Shown in pieces: positions 1 through 7,853 of a stretch of DNA of 64,000 bases. Position numbers and translations under genes: made by a program. The notes beneath the pieces were generated by a model. It made no database searches. It was not told the DNA's origin and worked only from the letters and a program-made list of their open reading frames with translations. The stretch spans positions 54,861 to 118,860 of the forward strand of contig NZ_QBUY01000011.1 of the NCBI RefSeq assembly GCF_003121405.1, written 5' to 3'. The stretch's first letter is position 1. Every line of letters starts with the position of its first letter. Source of the stretch: Paraburkholderia sp. C35. GTDB taxonomy: Bacteria > Pseudomonadota > Gammaproteobacteria > Burkholderiales > Burkholderiaceae.

Positions 1-516
1 AGCTACCTGACCAAACATCTCGGCGTGCCGAAGCAGACCGGCTTCATGCTGCTGATGATCGCGAATGTCTGCGCCATTGTGGGCGCGCTGGCGGGCGGTT
101 ATCTGAGTGACCGGATAGGACGCAAACGTGCGCTGATGATCGGTTCGTTCTGCACAATGGTCTGCTGCCTGATCTATTTCCCGGTTCTCAACCAGAACTC
201 GATCGCGATGACCATGGCCGTGATGGGCGCGTTCCTGGGCTTCACTCAGTTCCAGAGTGGTATCCAGCCAGTGTGGTTCGCTGAATCGTTTCCGACGGAA
301 GCACGCTATACGGGATCAGCGCTGTCGTATTCAGGCGCCAATCTCCTGACTGGCGGTCCGATGCCGATTGCGGCTGTCGCGCTGCTGAATGCCTTTCACG
401 GTTCTCCTTGGGCCATCGTCGCTGTGTGCGGCTCGTTGAATCTGCTGTCTTTTCTGATGATTGCCGTATCGCAGGAAACCAAAGGCACCGCTCTCGAACA
501 TTCCTCTACACACTGA
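1..516 (+). CDS. MFS transporter, MHS-like, C-terminal part
   Basis: The reading frame is open from base 1, so the gene begins outside the window; 171 residues and the stop at 514-516 are visible. The fragment is hydrophobic, with about five membrane segments. The GGYLSDRIGRKRAL stretch is the classic MFS loop motif (G-x-L-S-D-R-x-G-R-[KR]) and the tail ends ETKGTALE, as in the metabolite:H+ symporter (MHS) branch that includes shikimate transporter ShiA. It is followed six bases later by a 3-dehydroquinate dehydratase, so uptake of a quinate/shikimate-type hydroaromatic acid in the inner membrane is a reasonable inference. The substrate cannot be read from the sequence. Confidence 0.85.
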   Translation, partial: SYLTKHLGVPKQTGFMLLMIANVCAIVGALAGGYLSDRIGRKRALMIGSFCTMVCCLIYFPVLNQNSIAMTMAVMGAFLGFTQFQSGIQPVWFAESFPTEARYTGSALSYSGANLLTGGPMPIAAVALLNAFHGSPWAIVAVCGSLNLLSFLMIAVSQETKGTALEHSSTH

Positions 517-522
517 AAAAAT

Positions 523-969
523 ATGACTCGCAAACTCTATATCCTCAATGGTTCGAACCTGAATATGCTGGGCTTACGGGAGCCGCATCTATACGGCAGC
601 ACTACGCTGAAAGATATCGAACAGAACTGCCTCGCACTCGCTGAGACGCTCCGGTTCGACTGCGTATTCCGTCAAACCAATAGCGAAAGCGAACTGATCG
701 ACTGGATTCAGGAGGCGTTCCTGCAAGACGCTGCACTGGTGATCAATCCAGCCGGATTTTCGTTTGGTCGGATTCCTGTGCTCGATGCCGTCAAGCTCGT
801 CAAGCGTCCCGTGGTGGAACTGCATATCACGAACATACACGCGCGCTCGGAGGAATATCGTCATTCGACAATATCGGCCGCCGTCACGGCGGTAATCTGC
901 GGAGCGGGCGCAAACGGATATCTGCTAGCAATCCGCGCGATTGACGACTTGTGGGGCAATCAGACCTGA
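523..969 (+). CDS. aroQ: Type II 3-dehydroquinate dehydratase, divergent
   Basis: This 148-residue protein has the length and layout of cytosolic type II dehydroquinases, which interconvert 3-dehydroquinate and 3-dehydroshikimate. By alignment to the family, Asn12, Arg19 and Tyr24 of the flexible lid (LGLREPHLYG), Asn75, Asp88, Glu99 and the general acid His101 (VVELHITN) are present. Two usually conserved positions differ: the NPAAYTH/NPGGLTH segment reads NPAGFSF, so His81 is Phe, and the substrate-binding Arg near 112 is Tyr. It sits six bases after the transporter and is probably co-transcribed, which favours a catabolic quinate/shikimate role over the housekeeping shikimate pathway. The altered residues may mean changed substrate preference or lower activity. 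Confidence 0.82.
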   Translation: MTRKLYILNGSNLNMLGLREPHLYGSTTLKDIEQNCLALAETLRFDCVFRQTNSESELIDWIQEAFLQDAALVINPAGFSFGRIPVLDAVKLVKRPVVELHITNIHARSEEYRHSTISAAVTAVICGAGANGYLLAIRAIDDLWGNQT

Positions 970-1007
970 GCCAAGTCCTCATTTCATGAAGCAGACGTGC
1001 CGAACGC

Positions 1008-1775
1008 CTACTTCAATGCCACGAGACCGCGAACCGTCCGGACCGCAACCGCTACCCGCACCGAGTAAGCGGCAAAGCGCACCCCGCCCAGCAGATAACG
1101 CCGCCACAAGCGGCGTGGCTCGAGCATGAGGCGAAAGAGCCATTCAATGCGAAGGTTTCGCCATACTTGCGGTGCGCGCGGAAAACGACGCCCCATAAAG
1201 TCGAGTATCGCGCCACCATTCAGAATGACGCATTCTTCCTTTAGCGACGTCGACAGGAATGACGCCACATGTTCCTGCCTGGGCATACCCATGCCCAGCA
1301 CGACGAGATCGACGTGAATACCATCGAGTCGGTCGACATAAGCTTGTGGCGATTCAAATCCGTCGAGTGTCGCCACTACGCGGCCGCCCATCTGACGCAC
1401 CGCGTCGGCCGCTCTGGACAGGTACGGTTCGACCGTTCCGAACAGGGCTACTGCTTTCCCTTCAAACGCTCGAATGTTCTCGGGTATCAAATCCGTTCCA
1501 TTCATATTCGCGCCCGGATCGACTCCCATCATTCTCAACATCACTGCAACGCCGATTCCGTCTCGAAGAATAAGGTCCGAACTGGATAGCGCGTCGAAGA
1601 ACTGCCGGTCCGACTTCGCCAGCATGACTGCATGAGCGTTGACCCATGAAACGACGAGAGGCCGTTGCGCCTGTTCGCGCAGGGACGCGACCGTGTCGTG
1701 TATCGATGCTTCCCAGTTGATGACGGTCGTCGACCTGAGCAGACCAATGGTCTTCTCAATGAATTGATCTCTCAT
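1008..1775 (-). CDS. WecG/TagA/CpsF family glycosyltransferase (GT26)
   Basis: The 255-residue protein carries the family signatures in order: VNAHAVMLA, LRDGIGVA, NGTDLIP, the VVLGMGMPRQE motif and LNGGAILDFMGR, ending with the LEPRRLWRRYL tail that peripherally binds the membrane in this family. GT26 enzymes add the second sugar, often N-acetylmannosaminuronate or a related residue, to a lipid-linked primer on the cytoplasmic face. I start it at MRDQFIEK (1775) because the upstream in-frame codons are AT-rich and unlike the rest. It is the last gene of the exopolysaccharide locus on this strand, 156 bp beyond a small exported protein. The sugar transferred is unknown. Confidence 0.88.
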   Translation of the reverse strand: MRDQFIEKTIGLLRSTTVINWEASIHDTVASLREQAQRPLVVSWVNAHAVMLAKSDRQFFDALSSSDLILRDGIGVAVMLRMMGVDPGANMNGTDLIPENIRAFEGKAVALFGTVEPYLSRAADAVRQMGGRVVATLDGFESPQAYVDRLDGIHVDLVVLGMGMPRQEHVASFLSTSLKEECVILNGGAILDFMGRRFPRAPQVWRNLRIEWLFRLMLEPRRLWRRYLLGGVRFAAYSVRVAVAVRTVRGLVALK

Positions 1776-1931
1776 GGTTATTTTATTTTTCCGCGCGTGA
1801 ATTATATTGAAGTCAAATTTTATATATCTATCACTCGTTTTATACGCATGCCTAATCAATACATAAAAACATGATAATTGAAATTCTGCTTCGTTTAACC
1901 AATCAGGAATCGGTAGAAAACATCGCGGTTA
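1776..1931. other. AT-rich intergenic island
   Basis: The stretch between the GT26 gene and the exported protein is strongly AT-rich (runs such as TTATTTTATTTTT and TTTTATATATC) in an otherwise GC-rich region. It may contain the GT26 promoter: a TATAAT hexamer lies on the minus strand at 1801-1806, but no convincing -35 box is spaced correctly. Nucleoid-protein binding is also possible. No ORF is supported here. Confidence 0.4.
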
Positions 1932-2483
1932 TCAATGGTCGCCAGAGAAAGGATCGACTCTCCACGGTTGCGAATAAACTTGAGTACTACTCTTGGCCGC
2001 GTCCGCTGAACTGCTGTAAAAGGCTTTTCCGTCATCGCTGCTCATCGCATCGGCTGCTATACGTTGACCGGACTTCCTGCTCGCTCGCGTGCTACGCGGT
2101 GACTGTGGTGGTTCGCTATCGCCGGCATCGAACGCATCGTTGTAACCAGCAGAATCAACGTGGTCGCTTTCCACACGCACATTCGCAGTGTGGCGTCGCG
2201 TCTTCGTTCTGTTGCGTTGGAAAGTAGCCGCCGAACCATCCCGCGAAAATCCCGCTGCGGGTTTCGCGTTCAGATTCGATCCAGACGATTGCTCGTATTC
2301 GATGGGTTCGCCCAAGCTTGAAAAATCCGTGGACTTCGCTCCAACACGAACGTCATTATCAGACTGCGATCGCCCATTGCTCTGAGCGTATGAGAGAGTG
2401 GCAAAACTCAACATCCCGATCACGCAGAGTACTTTGTGTTGGTTCAATCGGCTTCTTCCGGAAACACGCAACTTGCAGTCCAT
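1932..2483 (-). CDS. Small exported hypothetical protein of the EPS regulon
   Basis: I do not recognise a family. The 183-residue product begins with a Lys/Arg-rich N-terminus, a hydrophobic core (VLCVIGMLSFATLSYA) and a likely signal-peptidase site at SYA-QS. The mature part is hydrophilic, rich in Ser, Asp, Arg and Gln, with no predicted membrane segment, and looks disordered. A sigma-54 promoter match ends about 50 bases before the start codon, with upstream enhancer half-sites like those of the main exopolysaccharide promoters. An exported accessory role in exopolysaccharide or biofilm formation is therefore inferred. The gene is real with moderate confidence; its function is unknown. Confidence 0.55.
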   Translation of the reverse strand: MDCKLRVSGRSRLNQHKVLCVIGMLSFATLSYAQSNGRSQSDNDVRVGAKSTDFSSLGEPIEYEQSSGSNLNAKPAAGFSRDGSAATFQRNRTKTRRHTANVRVESDHVDSAGYNDAFDAGDSEPPQSPRSTRASRKSGQRIAADAMSSDDGKAFYSSSADAAKSSTQVYSQPWRVDPFSGDH

Positions 2484-2546
2484 CCCTGTTCAAAACCGGG
2501 ACATCTGTTCGCCTGCGTTGTTATTCGTATCGTTGCGACAATGCAC

Positions 2547-2561
2547 GCACATTGCATGCCA
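2547..2561 (-). promoter_or_regulatory. Sigma-54 promoter upstream of the small exported protein
   Basis: The minus strand reads TGGCATGCAATGTGC, matching TGGCACG-N4-TTGC with the GG (-24, 2560-2559) and GC (-12, 2548-2547) dinucleotides at the exact 10-base internal spacing. The predicted transcript start near 2535 leaves a leader of about 50 nt before the start codon at 2483. Confidence 0.6.
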
Positions 2562-2686
2562 TGCGAAGCACGGGAAATCATCTTTTTTCGACAGTTCGAA
2601 ACGTCAGGCGTGGCGCGGTCGAGCGAGATCGAGACGTGATCTGAAACATTCGATCCAGACGTGAATTTCGCCAGCATGTTTCATGT

Positions 2687-2714
2687 GTTACGGCAATCTG
2701 TAGCGCACGTTACG
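2687..2714 (-). promoter_or_regulatory. Paired GTTACG enhancer half-sites
   Basis: GTTACG occurs at 2687-2692 and 2709-2714, 22 bp apart, about 127-155 bp upstream of the -24 element at 2560. The same 22-bp spacing recurs at 21873/21895. They resemble half of the GTTACGTAAC palindrome found at the other exopolysaccharide promoters and are proposed binding sites of one sigma-54 activator. Confidence 0.45.
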
Positions 2715-2745
2715 GTCACACATTCGACAGTCCAATCACCGCAAC

Positions 2746-3933
2746 TCAATCTCTTTCCGTTCGGGTCCAGCCGACCCGATCGCCCATACCTATCCGCCAG
2801 TACATTGGTATCTTTTTCATGACGTAGAGAGGGACATAGAAAAAATCTCTGACGGTGAGCAGATCGCGGCCGTGCATATGCCACGCAATCGAAATCGAAC
2901 CAGAGATAAGCAGCAGTGAAACTATCTGGAGCGACAGTGGCCATCCGCTTCCGCCTTGCCCTGTCCACAAAAGGTCGACAACGAGAAGCGCGGATTGCAC
3001 CAGCAGCAACAACGTGAGTGGAAGCACGAGCAGATCCAGCGCCGCAGCAAAACATTTCCATGACTGCTGGCGCACGGCTGAGATCAACAAGGTCGGAACC
3101 TTGCGCACAATAGTGGCAAGATGCCCCTGCTCCCAACGCTTTCGTTGATTGGTGTGACTCGACTCGGCTAGCGGGAGTGGGCTGGTCACGAGCGCGTCTG
3201 CACAGTAGATGGGGGAGTGCCCCATAAGCGTGAGATTGATTCCGAGCGCGAGATCTTCAACGATGTTCGAGGTCGCGAGCTCGACACTACGAACCGTGCT
3301 CCACGGAAACGCCATACCGCTACCCGTCAATCCGCACGGCATGGCGAGTAAGTCGCCGCCTGATGGACGAATATGGTTTTTCAATCGCACTGCAAATTCG
3401 GAGACACGCACGCCGAGTCCGGCACGCGGTGGCGCCTGCAACAGATAGCGAGCCTGAACAGGACGCCCTGTGGACAGCGCCGCCGAGGTAAGTTTTTGAA
3501 TCGCGCCTTGCGCAACGAGGCAATCGGCGTCGACAAACACCACGACATCAGGCGGACAATGGCGAGCCAGATATTCGACTCCACGCGCCATTGCATAGCC
3601 CTTTCCGCGATGTACGTCGTTGTTGCGAATGACCACTTCGGCACCGAGCGTTTCCGCTACCTGTGCAGTATCATCCGAGCAGTTGTCCGCCACCACGACG
3701 ATGCGGTCACCACCGCCAATCTGGCGAAACAGCGCAGCCAATGTGCCCGGCAGCATTCTGGTTTCGTTGTGCGCAGGCACGATGATCGCCACGCGGCCTC
3801 GCTGGCTGGTTGCGCGATTCTTGTAGGCATTTCGCGCCAGCATCGCAGCCACGACTTGTGCCGCCAACGTCAAGGCAGGCACGAGAGCCGCCATCGAGCA
3901 ACCGACCAGTAGTACATCGATGAAGTGCGTCAT
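2746..3933 (-). CDS. Glycosyltransferase family 2, membrane-anchored
   Basis: The 395-residue protein has an N-terminal membrane helix (about residues 8-30) and then a GT-A fold: VAIIVPAHNE nucleotide-binding start, VVVADNCSDDT, and VVFVDADC with the metal-binding D-x-D. A second conserved block contains the QRKRWEQGH motif (family Q/RxxRW), typical of processive-like membrane GT2 enzymes. Several membrane helices lie in the last third. It would transfer a sugar to the growing repeat unit at the inner membrane. Its start overlaps the stop of the upstream GT4 gene by four bases (ATGA), so translation is probably coupled. The donor sugar cannot be read. Confidence 0.9.
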   Translation of the reverse strand: MTHFIDVLLVGCSMAALVPALTLAAQVVAAMLARNAYKNRATSQRGRVAIIVPAHNETRMLPGTLAALFRQIGGGDRIVVVADNCSDDTAQVAETLGAEVVIRNNDVHRGKGYAMARGVEYLARHCPPDVVVFVDADCLVAQGAIQKLTSAALSTGRPVQARYLLQAPPRAGLGVRVSEFAVRLKNHIRPSGGDLLAMPCGLTGSGMAFPWSTVRSVELATSNIVEDLALGINLTLMGHSPIYCADALVTSPLPLAESSHTNQRKRWEQGHLATIVRKVPTLLISAVRQQSWKCFAAALDLLVLPLTLLLLVQSALLVVDLLWTGQGGSGWPLSLQIVSLLLISGSISIAWHMHGRDLLTVRDFFYVPLYVMKKIPMYWRIGMGDRVGWTRTERD

Positions 3934-5159
3934 TGTGCGCCTCTCAGATTGGCGACCGTCACCTGCCCCGAAAACAGCTTCGCGAGGACGGACGCCTCCC
4001 GGTCCTGATCATGCCGTTGCTGGATCACCTTGCGCGCACGCTCGCCCATCGCAACGTGATCGGCTTCCGTTGTCGAGAGACATTGCGTGATTGCACTCGA
4101 AAGCGATTCCATCGAGCCCGGCGAAAACAGCCAGCCTGTCTCACCGGTTTGCACCAGTTCTGGAATAGCGGCAATATCTGCCGCAATGACTGCGCGACCT
4201 AATGACATGGCTTCCATGATCACAATCGGCAGCCCTTCCGCGAAGCTCGCGAGCACCAGGCCTCGTGCGGATACCAGTTCACGCCGCACGCCTTCCGTAT
4301 CCTTCCAGCCGACGAAACGGATCGTGCTGGTCAGTCCTTCTGACTGCGTCAGGGACTCTATTTCACCGCGCATTTCGCCATCGCCGATCAGCGTGATCTC
4401 GAGATCCGCAATATCGCGGCTTGCTCTCGCGGCTGCCTGAACCAGCAGCATGTGCCCTTTCTGCGGCGCGAGCCTTCCGATACAAACGAGTCGCTGCGGA
4501 CTTTGCGGCGGAATGTACGCCGCCGCGCCAAAATCCGGGTCGATGCCGCAGCGGACAATGGCCACTTTCTTCCAGTCCTGATACGCGGACCATCGATAGA
4601 TCTGACTCGCGCAAAAGTCGCTGATGGCAACGACGAAACGCGCATGGCGAACCTTCAAGGCAAGCTTGATAAATTCCGGTTTATCGAACTCGTCGGGACC
4701 GTGCACCGTGAAGCTATAGGGGATGTCCGTCAGTGTGGATGCGAGCATCGCAACCTCTGTCGAATTCGTGCCGAAATGCGCATGCATATGCGTGATATCG
4801 CGCCCCCTCATCCGGCGCGCGAGATAGCACGCTTCTGCCAGCGTAATCGCGTGCAATGCCAGCGTTCGATCAGTCCGGTGAATCATCCTGAGCGTTTGCC
4901 CAAGCGCGCGCAGGAATCGCGAGGAATTAAGCACAATCTGTAGAACGAGTGCCGATAGCAACGGCAGGACGCCATCGCGCAGCAGATATTCGGTGCGCTC
5001 CCGCTCGGACACATCACTCGCATCCACAAGATCGTCCTTCCAGCCGCGCAATGCGAAACGCGCTACATTCACGCCCAGTTTCTCCAACGCGAGTATTTCC
5101 CGTCGGATAAAGCTGTGACTGACCTTCGGATACTGATTGACCACATACGCAACCCGCAT
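3930..5159 (-). CDS. Glycosyltransferase family 4
   Basis: Residues from about 215 onward form a clear GT4 C-terminal domain: RLVCIGRLAPQKGH, then FAEGLPIVIMEAMSLGRAVIA with the E-x7-E nucleotide-sugar binding pattern (LPIVIMEAMSLGR) and an IPELVQTGETGWLF ending. The N-terminus MRVAYVVNQYPKVSHSF is the first Rossmann strand. I start at 5159 because GGGGGAG precedes that ATG; the longer frame adds only 14 atypical residues. About 409 residues is normal for GT4. It is a cytoplasmic retaining transferase building the exopolysaccharide repeat, in the operon between the unknown exported protein and a GT2. Confidence 0.92.
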   Translation of the reverse strand: MRVAYVVNQYPKVSHSFIRREILALEKLGVNVARFALRGWKDDLVDASDVSERERTEYLLRDGVLPLLSALVLQIVLNSSRFLRALGQTLRMIHRTDRTLALHAITLAEACYLARRMRGRDITHMHAHFGTNSTEVAMLASTLTDIPYSFTVHGPDEFDKPEFIKLALKVRHARFVVAISDFCASQIYRWSAYQDWKKVAIVRCGIDPDFGAAAYIPPQSPQRLVCIGRLAPQKGHMLLVQAAARASRDIADLEITLIGDGEMRGEIESLTQSEGLTSTIRFVGWKDTEGVRRELVSARGLVLASFAEGLPIVIMEAMSLGRAVIAADIAAIPELVQTGETGWLFSPGSMESLSSAITQCLSTTEADHVAMGERARKVIQQRHDQDREASVLAKLFSGQVTVANLRGAQ

Positions 5160-5179
5160 GACTCCCCCGTTCGTTTTCT

Positions 5180-6655
5180 TCAGTACGTGCGCCTGATCCA
5201 TTCCAGTCGAATGCCCGCAGCCGGACCGGGCGGTTTGGCGACATAGACCATGGTCAATTGGGCGCCTTCCGGCGGCATCTCGATCAATGCGGTTTCGCCA
5301 ACGCGCAGTGGTTTGATTGCTCGGATACTGCGCGCGCCGTCGGCCGAGCGGATATCGATCGTCGCACTACATTCGCCGAATCCCGATGCCCTGATCATGT
5401 AAGCATCACCGGGTTGCGGATTGACGTACCATCGCATTGCGTTCTGCCATCTGAACCATCCATCGGGTTTTGTATCGTCACGCTGATACAGCAGCTTCCG
5501 GTAAGTCGATCCCGTACTGCATTCCGGGAACACAAACAATCCGCTATCGGTGTCGAATCCCGCGTCATGCGTGGCAGTTCCACCAGTGCACTGCCACGGA
5601 CCGCGCATCGAAAGCAGATTCATGTCGGACCATGACTCGGGCCTGAAGGCCACACCATTCGCGTCAATCCAGCCGTCCTGCGACGTCACCTGTCGCAATG
5701 CGTCACGCACACGCGTCAGGTCTTCAGCCCACGCTGTATTCCATTTCACTCCACCGCTAACCGATTGCGACCACGCACCGCCGATTTCGCCGTAAAACGC
5801 GAACGTTCCGACCGTTTGATCAACCAGTCGCGCGCCATACGTTTTGAGCGCACCGGCTATCACACGCGCATGCGACGACACGAGCGATGTTTCTTCGAAA
5901 TCTGGCGGAAGCATGAATAACGTGCCCATTGGAAAACGCCCCGTGTAGCGCCGGCGTCCATCCGAATCCTCCAGTGTGGCCGGAAATGCCGGACCGCTAC
6001 GCAATGTATTGGCGTCCGCCGCGACGGCCAGCGCATGACGCAACACGAGCGCCTCTGCTTCATGAATACGCAGCAGGCCACCCGCCGTCGACACACCCGA
6101 CGCACGCGTTCCATCCGGTCGCGACGGAGATCCCCAGCCGCTTCCCGTCGCATCCGAAACACAGTACTTTTTGGCGCGCCATTGCTGCGACGTACGATCG
6201 TAGGCGAGTCCGTAGAACGAATGCAGGCGCCCGTCCGCATCGTCATAGATTTCGCAATGACCATCCGTGCCGGCTGCTGGCTGCGTATCGGCTGGAAAGC
6301 GCGGAATCAGCACGGGTCGATGACGCAGTTCGTCAGATACCCATGGTCCATCGGAATCAACCGCCCCGCCGATCACAACGGGTGCATCTGACGATGTGGC
6401 ACGGAACAGCCGGCTTCCATATTTGCCCTGCTCCAGATAAGCACGATTGCCGTTCGCCGGAATCGCCGCCGTTCCCAGAACCGGATTGAGTGGTCTCGCG
6501 TTCCACATCGAGCGCGCCGAAAAAGGCCGCTCGAATCCGCATTCGCGCTGCTCGTTAGCCGGCGAAGCGATAGCAGCAACATGTTCCATCGCCACTGCAA
6601 ACGGTGCAGCTGCGAGACAGGCCGACACGCGCCGACGACGCAGATTGGGGTGCAT
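5180..6655 (-). CDS. Exported protein of unknown function in EPS operon
   Basis: I do not recognise a family for this 491-residue protein. The N-terminus has several arginines followed by a hydrophobic segment (ACLAAAPFAVAM), consistent with an uncleaved or Sec/Tat-type signal. The rest is soluble, with a moderately high Trp, Tyr and Gly content and isolated Cys residues (ECGF, CEIYDD, KKYCVS, QCTGG, PECSTG, GECSAT) that could form disulphides, suggesting a periplasmic or extracellular location. GAGGG lies about nine bases before the ATG. It lies 12 bp after one glycosyltransferase gene and 20 bp before another, so it is expected to act in polysaccharide modification, assembly or degradation; no catalytic motif supports a specific activity. 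Confidence 0.75.
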   Translation of the reverse strand: MHPNLRRRRVSACLAAAPFAVAMEHVAAIASPANEQRECGFERPFSARSMWNARPLNPVLGTAAIPANGNRAYLEQGKYGSRLFRATSSDAPVVIGGAVDSDGPWVSDELRHRPVLIPRFPADTQPAAGTDGHCEIYDDADGRLHSFYGLAYDRTSQQWRAKKYCVSDATGSGWGSPSRPDGTRASGVSTAGGLLRIHEAEALVLRHALAVAADANTLRSGPAFPATLEDSDGRRRYTGRFPMGTLFMLPPDFEETSLVSSHARVIAGALKTYGARLVDQTVGTFAFYGEIGGAWSQSVSGGVKWNTAWAEDLTRVRDALRQVTSQDGWIDANGVAFRPESWSDMNLLSMRGPWQCTGGTATHDAGFDTDSGLFVFPECSTGSTYRKLLYQRDDTKPDGWFRWQNAMRWYVNPQPGDAYMIRASGFGECSATIDIRSADGARSIRAIKPLRVGETALIEMPPEGAQLTMVYVAKPPGPAAGIRLEWIRRTY

Positions 6656-6667
6656 TGCGCGGCGCCC

Positions 6668-7642
6668 TCAATTGGCCCACGGAAGCGTCAGCGCACGATC
6701 AAGCCGTCTGCTGAGACCATGCATCCGATACACTGCGAAACGCTGCAATCTCGCCGCGTGCGCCGCCACGAAGGCAAGCACGCGAACGCGGTACGGCAAT
6801 TCAACCCGCGTCACGCCGCGACGCAAGGCGGCCTCTGCGAGCCGGTACTCGGGCATGAGCAGATAATGGCCCGCAAAATGACAGATCGCGGGATGCACGA
6901 CACCTTCCGCGCGCCGAAAGCGGCAATACCCGGCGATAGGATCGATATGCAAGCGCCCCTGCAATCCCGTTGGCGTACGCATTAACGATCCGCCGTCGGT
7001 GTAGAGATCGAGCATGCCGAGTCGGGCGAGCGCCAATGAAATCACCGTTTCGTCACCCGGTCCGCCCCGGTCGAATACCTTGATACCGTAGCGCTTGTAG
7101 TCGCGAAAGTACTCACGCGCCAGATTGAACACGGCGCGCGCCTCTGCTGATCGCCGGAAGTAGTACACGCCGCCGTTGAATTTTGGAAATGCCGTGCCCC
7201 CGACTTTTTCCAACGCTGCACCGAGATGCTCAAAGTATTCGTCCACTCCATTGGCGGGCGTCAGTTGTTGCACGACAGGACTGAACGGATACCTTCTGAT
7301 TTCAGCAAGTTCTTCGCTAAAGTCACGGGCAACGACGCAGTCGGAGTCGATAAACAACGTCTCGGCAAACGGCGTATAGATATCGAGCAGGAGTTTCTGC
7401 GCGGTTGCAATCGGCATGGAATGATCGACGGGGATCAGTACATCGCAGTGCGCTCTCATGCTCTCGCTGTCCGACACAATGGCAATCGGCACGCCTGGCA
7501 TGTTCCGTCGTAAAGACATCGACAGAATCTCCGCCTGCCGCAAATAACGTCGCGCACCAATGGCGATCGTCACGACGCCCAAGCCCGTGAAGCGCTCATT
7601 GATCGGATTGCGAGAGCCCATTTGTCGTTCGCCTGTGTTCAT
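6668..7642 (-). CDS. GT-A fold glycosyltransferase (GT8-like)
   Basis: The protein has a VVTIAIGARRYLRQAEILSMSLRRNMP start, resembling the nucleotide-sugar binding start of GT8-like enzymes, and a TLFIDSDCVV segment with the metal-binding D-x-D (DSD). FNGGVYYFRR and the GGPGDETVISLALARLG stretch match the acceptor side of nucleotide-diphospho-sugar transferases. There is no signal peptide or membrane helix, so it should be cytoplasmic or peripheral. Start chosen at the ATG at 7642 (AAAGAGA upstream); an in-frame extension to 7675 is possible. It lies 16 bp after the end of the split GT2, consistent with one operon. The linkage formed is unknown. Confidence 0.75.
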   Translation of the reverse strand: MNTGERQMGSRNPINERFTGLGVVTIAIGARRYLRQAEILSMSLRRNMPGVPIAIVSDSESMRAHCDVLIPVDHSMPIATAQKLLLDIYTPFAETLFIDSDCVVARDFSEELAEIRRYPFSPVVQQLTPANGVDEYFEHLGAALEKVGGTAFPKFNGGVYYFRRSAEARAVFNLAREYFRDYKRYGIKVFDRGGPGDETVISLALARLGMLDLYTDGGSLMRTPTGLQGRLHIDPIAGYCRFRRAEGVVHPAICHFAGHYLLMPEYRLAEAALRRGVTRVELPYRVRVLAFVAAHAARLQRFAVYRMHGLSRRLDRALTLPWAN

Positions 7643-7658
7643 TTTGTTCAGTCTCTTT

Positions 7659-7853
7659 CTAGATCGCTCTGACACGACGCAACGCGTGCACCCGGTATCG
7701 CAGGTCCGACTTCAACATCTTGAGCATTAGCGTCGGACTGGCGCGCCAATTCAGAAGCCTTGCCCAGTCGCCTATCATCGGTTTGGTACCGTAGAAAGCC
7801 GAGAAGATCTGCATGAACAGTTGATGATGCAAATGATCAGGCACACGCGCATG
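7659..7853 (-). pseudogene. C-terminal tail of GT2 cut off by an in-frame amber codon
   Basis: Directly after the TAG at 7856-7854, the same frame stays open for 64 more codons to a second TAG at 7661-7659. The product is protein-like: HHQLFMQIFSAFYG and the Trp/Arg-rich NWRASPTLMLKMLKS tail resemble the C-terminal helices of family 2 transferases. Reading through gives a 294-residue protein and restores a 16-bp gap to the next gene. I read this as the displaced C-terminus of the preceding gene. A CAG-to-TAG or TGG-to-TAG change would explain it. Confidence 0.7.
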
